NCBI GenBank assembly: GCA_002687255.1
Contig: NYZR01000048.1
Coordinates: 1 to 12,152 of the forward strand
Source of the DNA: Candidatus Pacearchaeota archaeon
GTDB taxonomy: Archaea > Nanobdellota > Nanobdellia > Pacearchaeales > GW2011-AR1
DNA: 12,152 bases
Direction: 5' to 3'
The notes beneath the pieces were generated by a model that worked only from the letters and a program-made list of their open reading frames with translations, had not been told where the DNA came from and did not search any database. This document shows, piece after piece, positions 11,918 to 12,152 of the stretch. The position numbers and the translations under genes are program-made. Each line of letters starts with the position of its first letter. The stretch's first letter is position 1.

Positions 11918-12152
11918 TTAGACGTATGAACTAAATTTGCTTGCAATTTTTTGACATTTCATACATCTATTCCCCTTTGGTGTTTCGAGGAATTTTTGTA
12001 ATTCTACAATCCTTCCCTTTGATAATGGGCCGTATTCTCTATTATTATAAAGATTCGAACACGTCATACCCGAGTCCTTTCCTACTGTCCTTTTTAAATG
12101 TACTTTTTTAAAACTTTTCCCACGAGTAGACTTCCGCGCATGATAAAAATGG
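11918..12152 (-). CDS. small Cys-motif protein, probably cut by the right edge
   Basis: The frame is open from the right edge to the TAA at 11918-11920. Its in-window part contains FKKVHLKRTVGKDSGMTCSN, then LYNNREYGPLSKGRIVELQK, and ends with the CxxC motif NRCMKCQKIASKF. The VHL...G...C...(long gap)...CxxC layout is like that of a widespread class of small phage zinc-binding proteins, where a first Cys and a later CxxC share a metal. The alternative is a 49-residue protein starting at the ATG at 12065-12067, which has AAGGA seven bases upstream. I favour the longer form because the VHLKRT stretch belongs to the family pattern. The region is AT-richer than the island to its left. Confidence 0.5.
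   Translation of the reverse strand, partial: HFYHARKSTRGKSFKKVHLKRTVGKDSGMTCSNLYNNREYGPLSKGRIVELQKFLETPKGNRCMKCQKIASKFSSYV

Noticed and set aside
11951..11956. TTGACA on the plus strand
   Set aside because: No matching -10 box at suitable spacing and no plus-strand gene downstream.
1..12152. Search by eye for CRISPR arrays, tRNA genes, IS ends and integrase
   Set aside because: No regularly spaced repeats, no cloverleaf with a CCA-like end, no transposase or integrase motifs were seen.

Overview
This window reads as part of a tailed-phage (or prophage) genome from an uncultured source. Every credible gene lies on the minus strand, so transcription runs from base 12152 towards base 1. The right-to-left gene order is small terminase, papain-like hydrolase, HNH nuclease, large terminase, Pro-rich protein, portal, Bbp19-like protein, scaffold, major capsid protein and Bbp16-like cement protein. 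This is the packaging and head module of short-tailed phages related to Bordetella phage BPP-1 and Salmonella phage epsilon15. The host cannot be named from the sequence; Shine-Dalgarno (SD) sites of the GGAGG type before most genes point to a bacterial host.

Layout. (1) Bases 1-4470 are the head structural block: cement protein (cut by the left edge), major capsid protein, acidic scaffold, Bbp19-like protein, portal and a short polyproline protein. Two look-alike nested RNA stem-loops sit just before the capsid gene and just before the portal gene. (2) Bases 4551-8089 hold the large terminase and a tightly packed row of small genes: a Cys-rich protein, an unknown, a 40-residue membrane peptide overlooked by length cut-offs, an HNH endonuclease, an unknown, a 46-residue basic peptide, and a permuted papain-fold (C92/YiiX-like) protein. 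Many neighbours overlap by 1-14 bases. (3) Bases 8120-11880 differ in word use (GATC, CCWGG and GGCC are conspicuously frequent). They carry the small terminase, a 72-residue unknown, a zinc-ribbon protein, a GP88-family protein, a DUF932 protein and small unknowns. (4) At the right edge is an AT-richer small Cys-motif gene that probably runs out of the window.

How the genes fit together. The small terminase recognises phage DNA and the large terminase cuts and pumps it through the portal into a shell built from capsid protein on the scaffold, with cement protein added afterwards. The HNH nuclease may help in genome-end processing. DUF932 and GP88 genes recur together in phages and plasmids but have no settled function. 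The most unusual observations are the duplicated RNA element, the compositional island, and the DUF932/GP88/zinc-ribbon cassette placed directly upstream of packaging genes.
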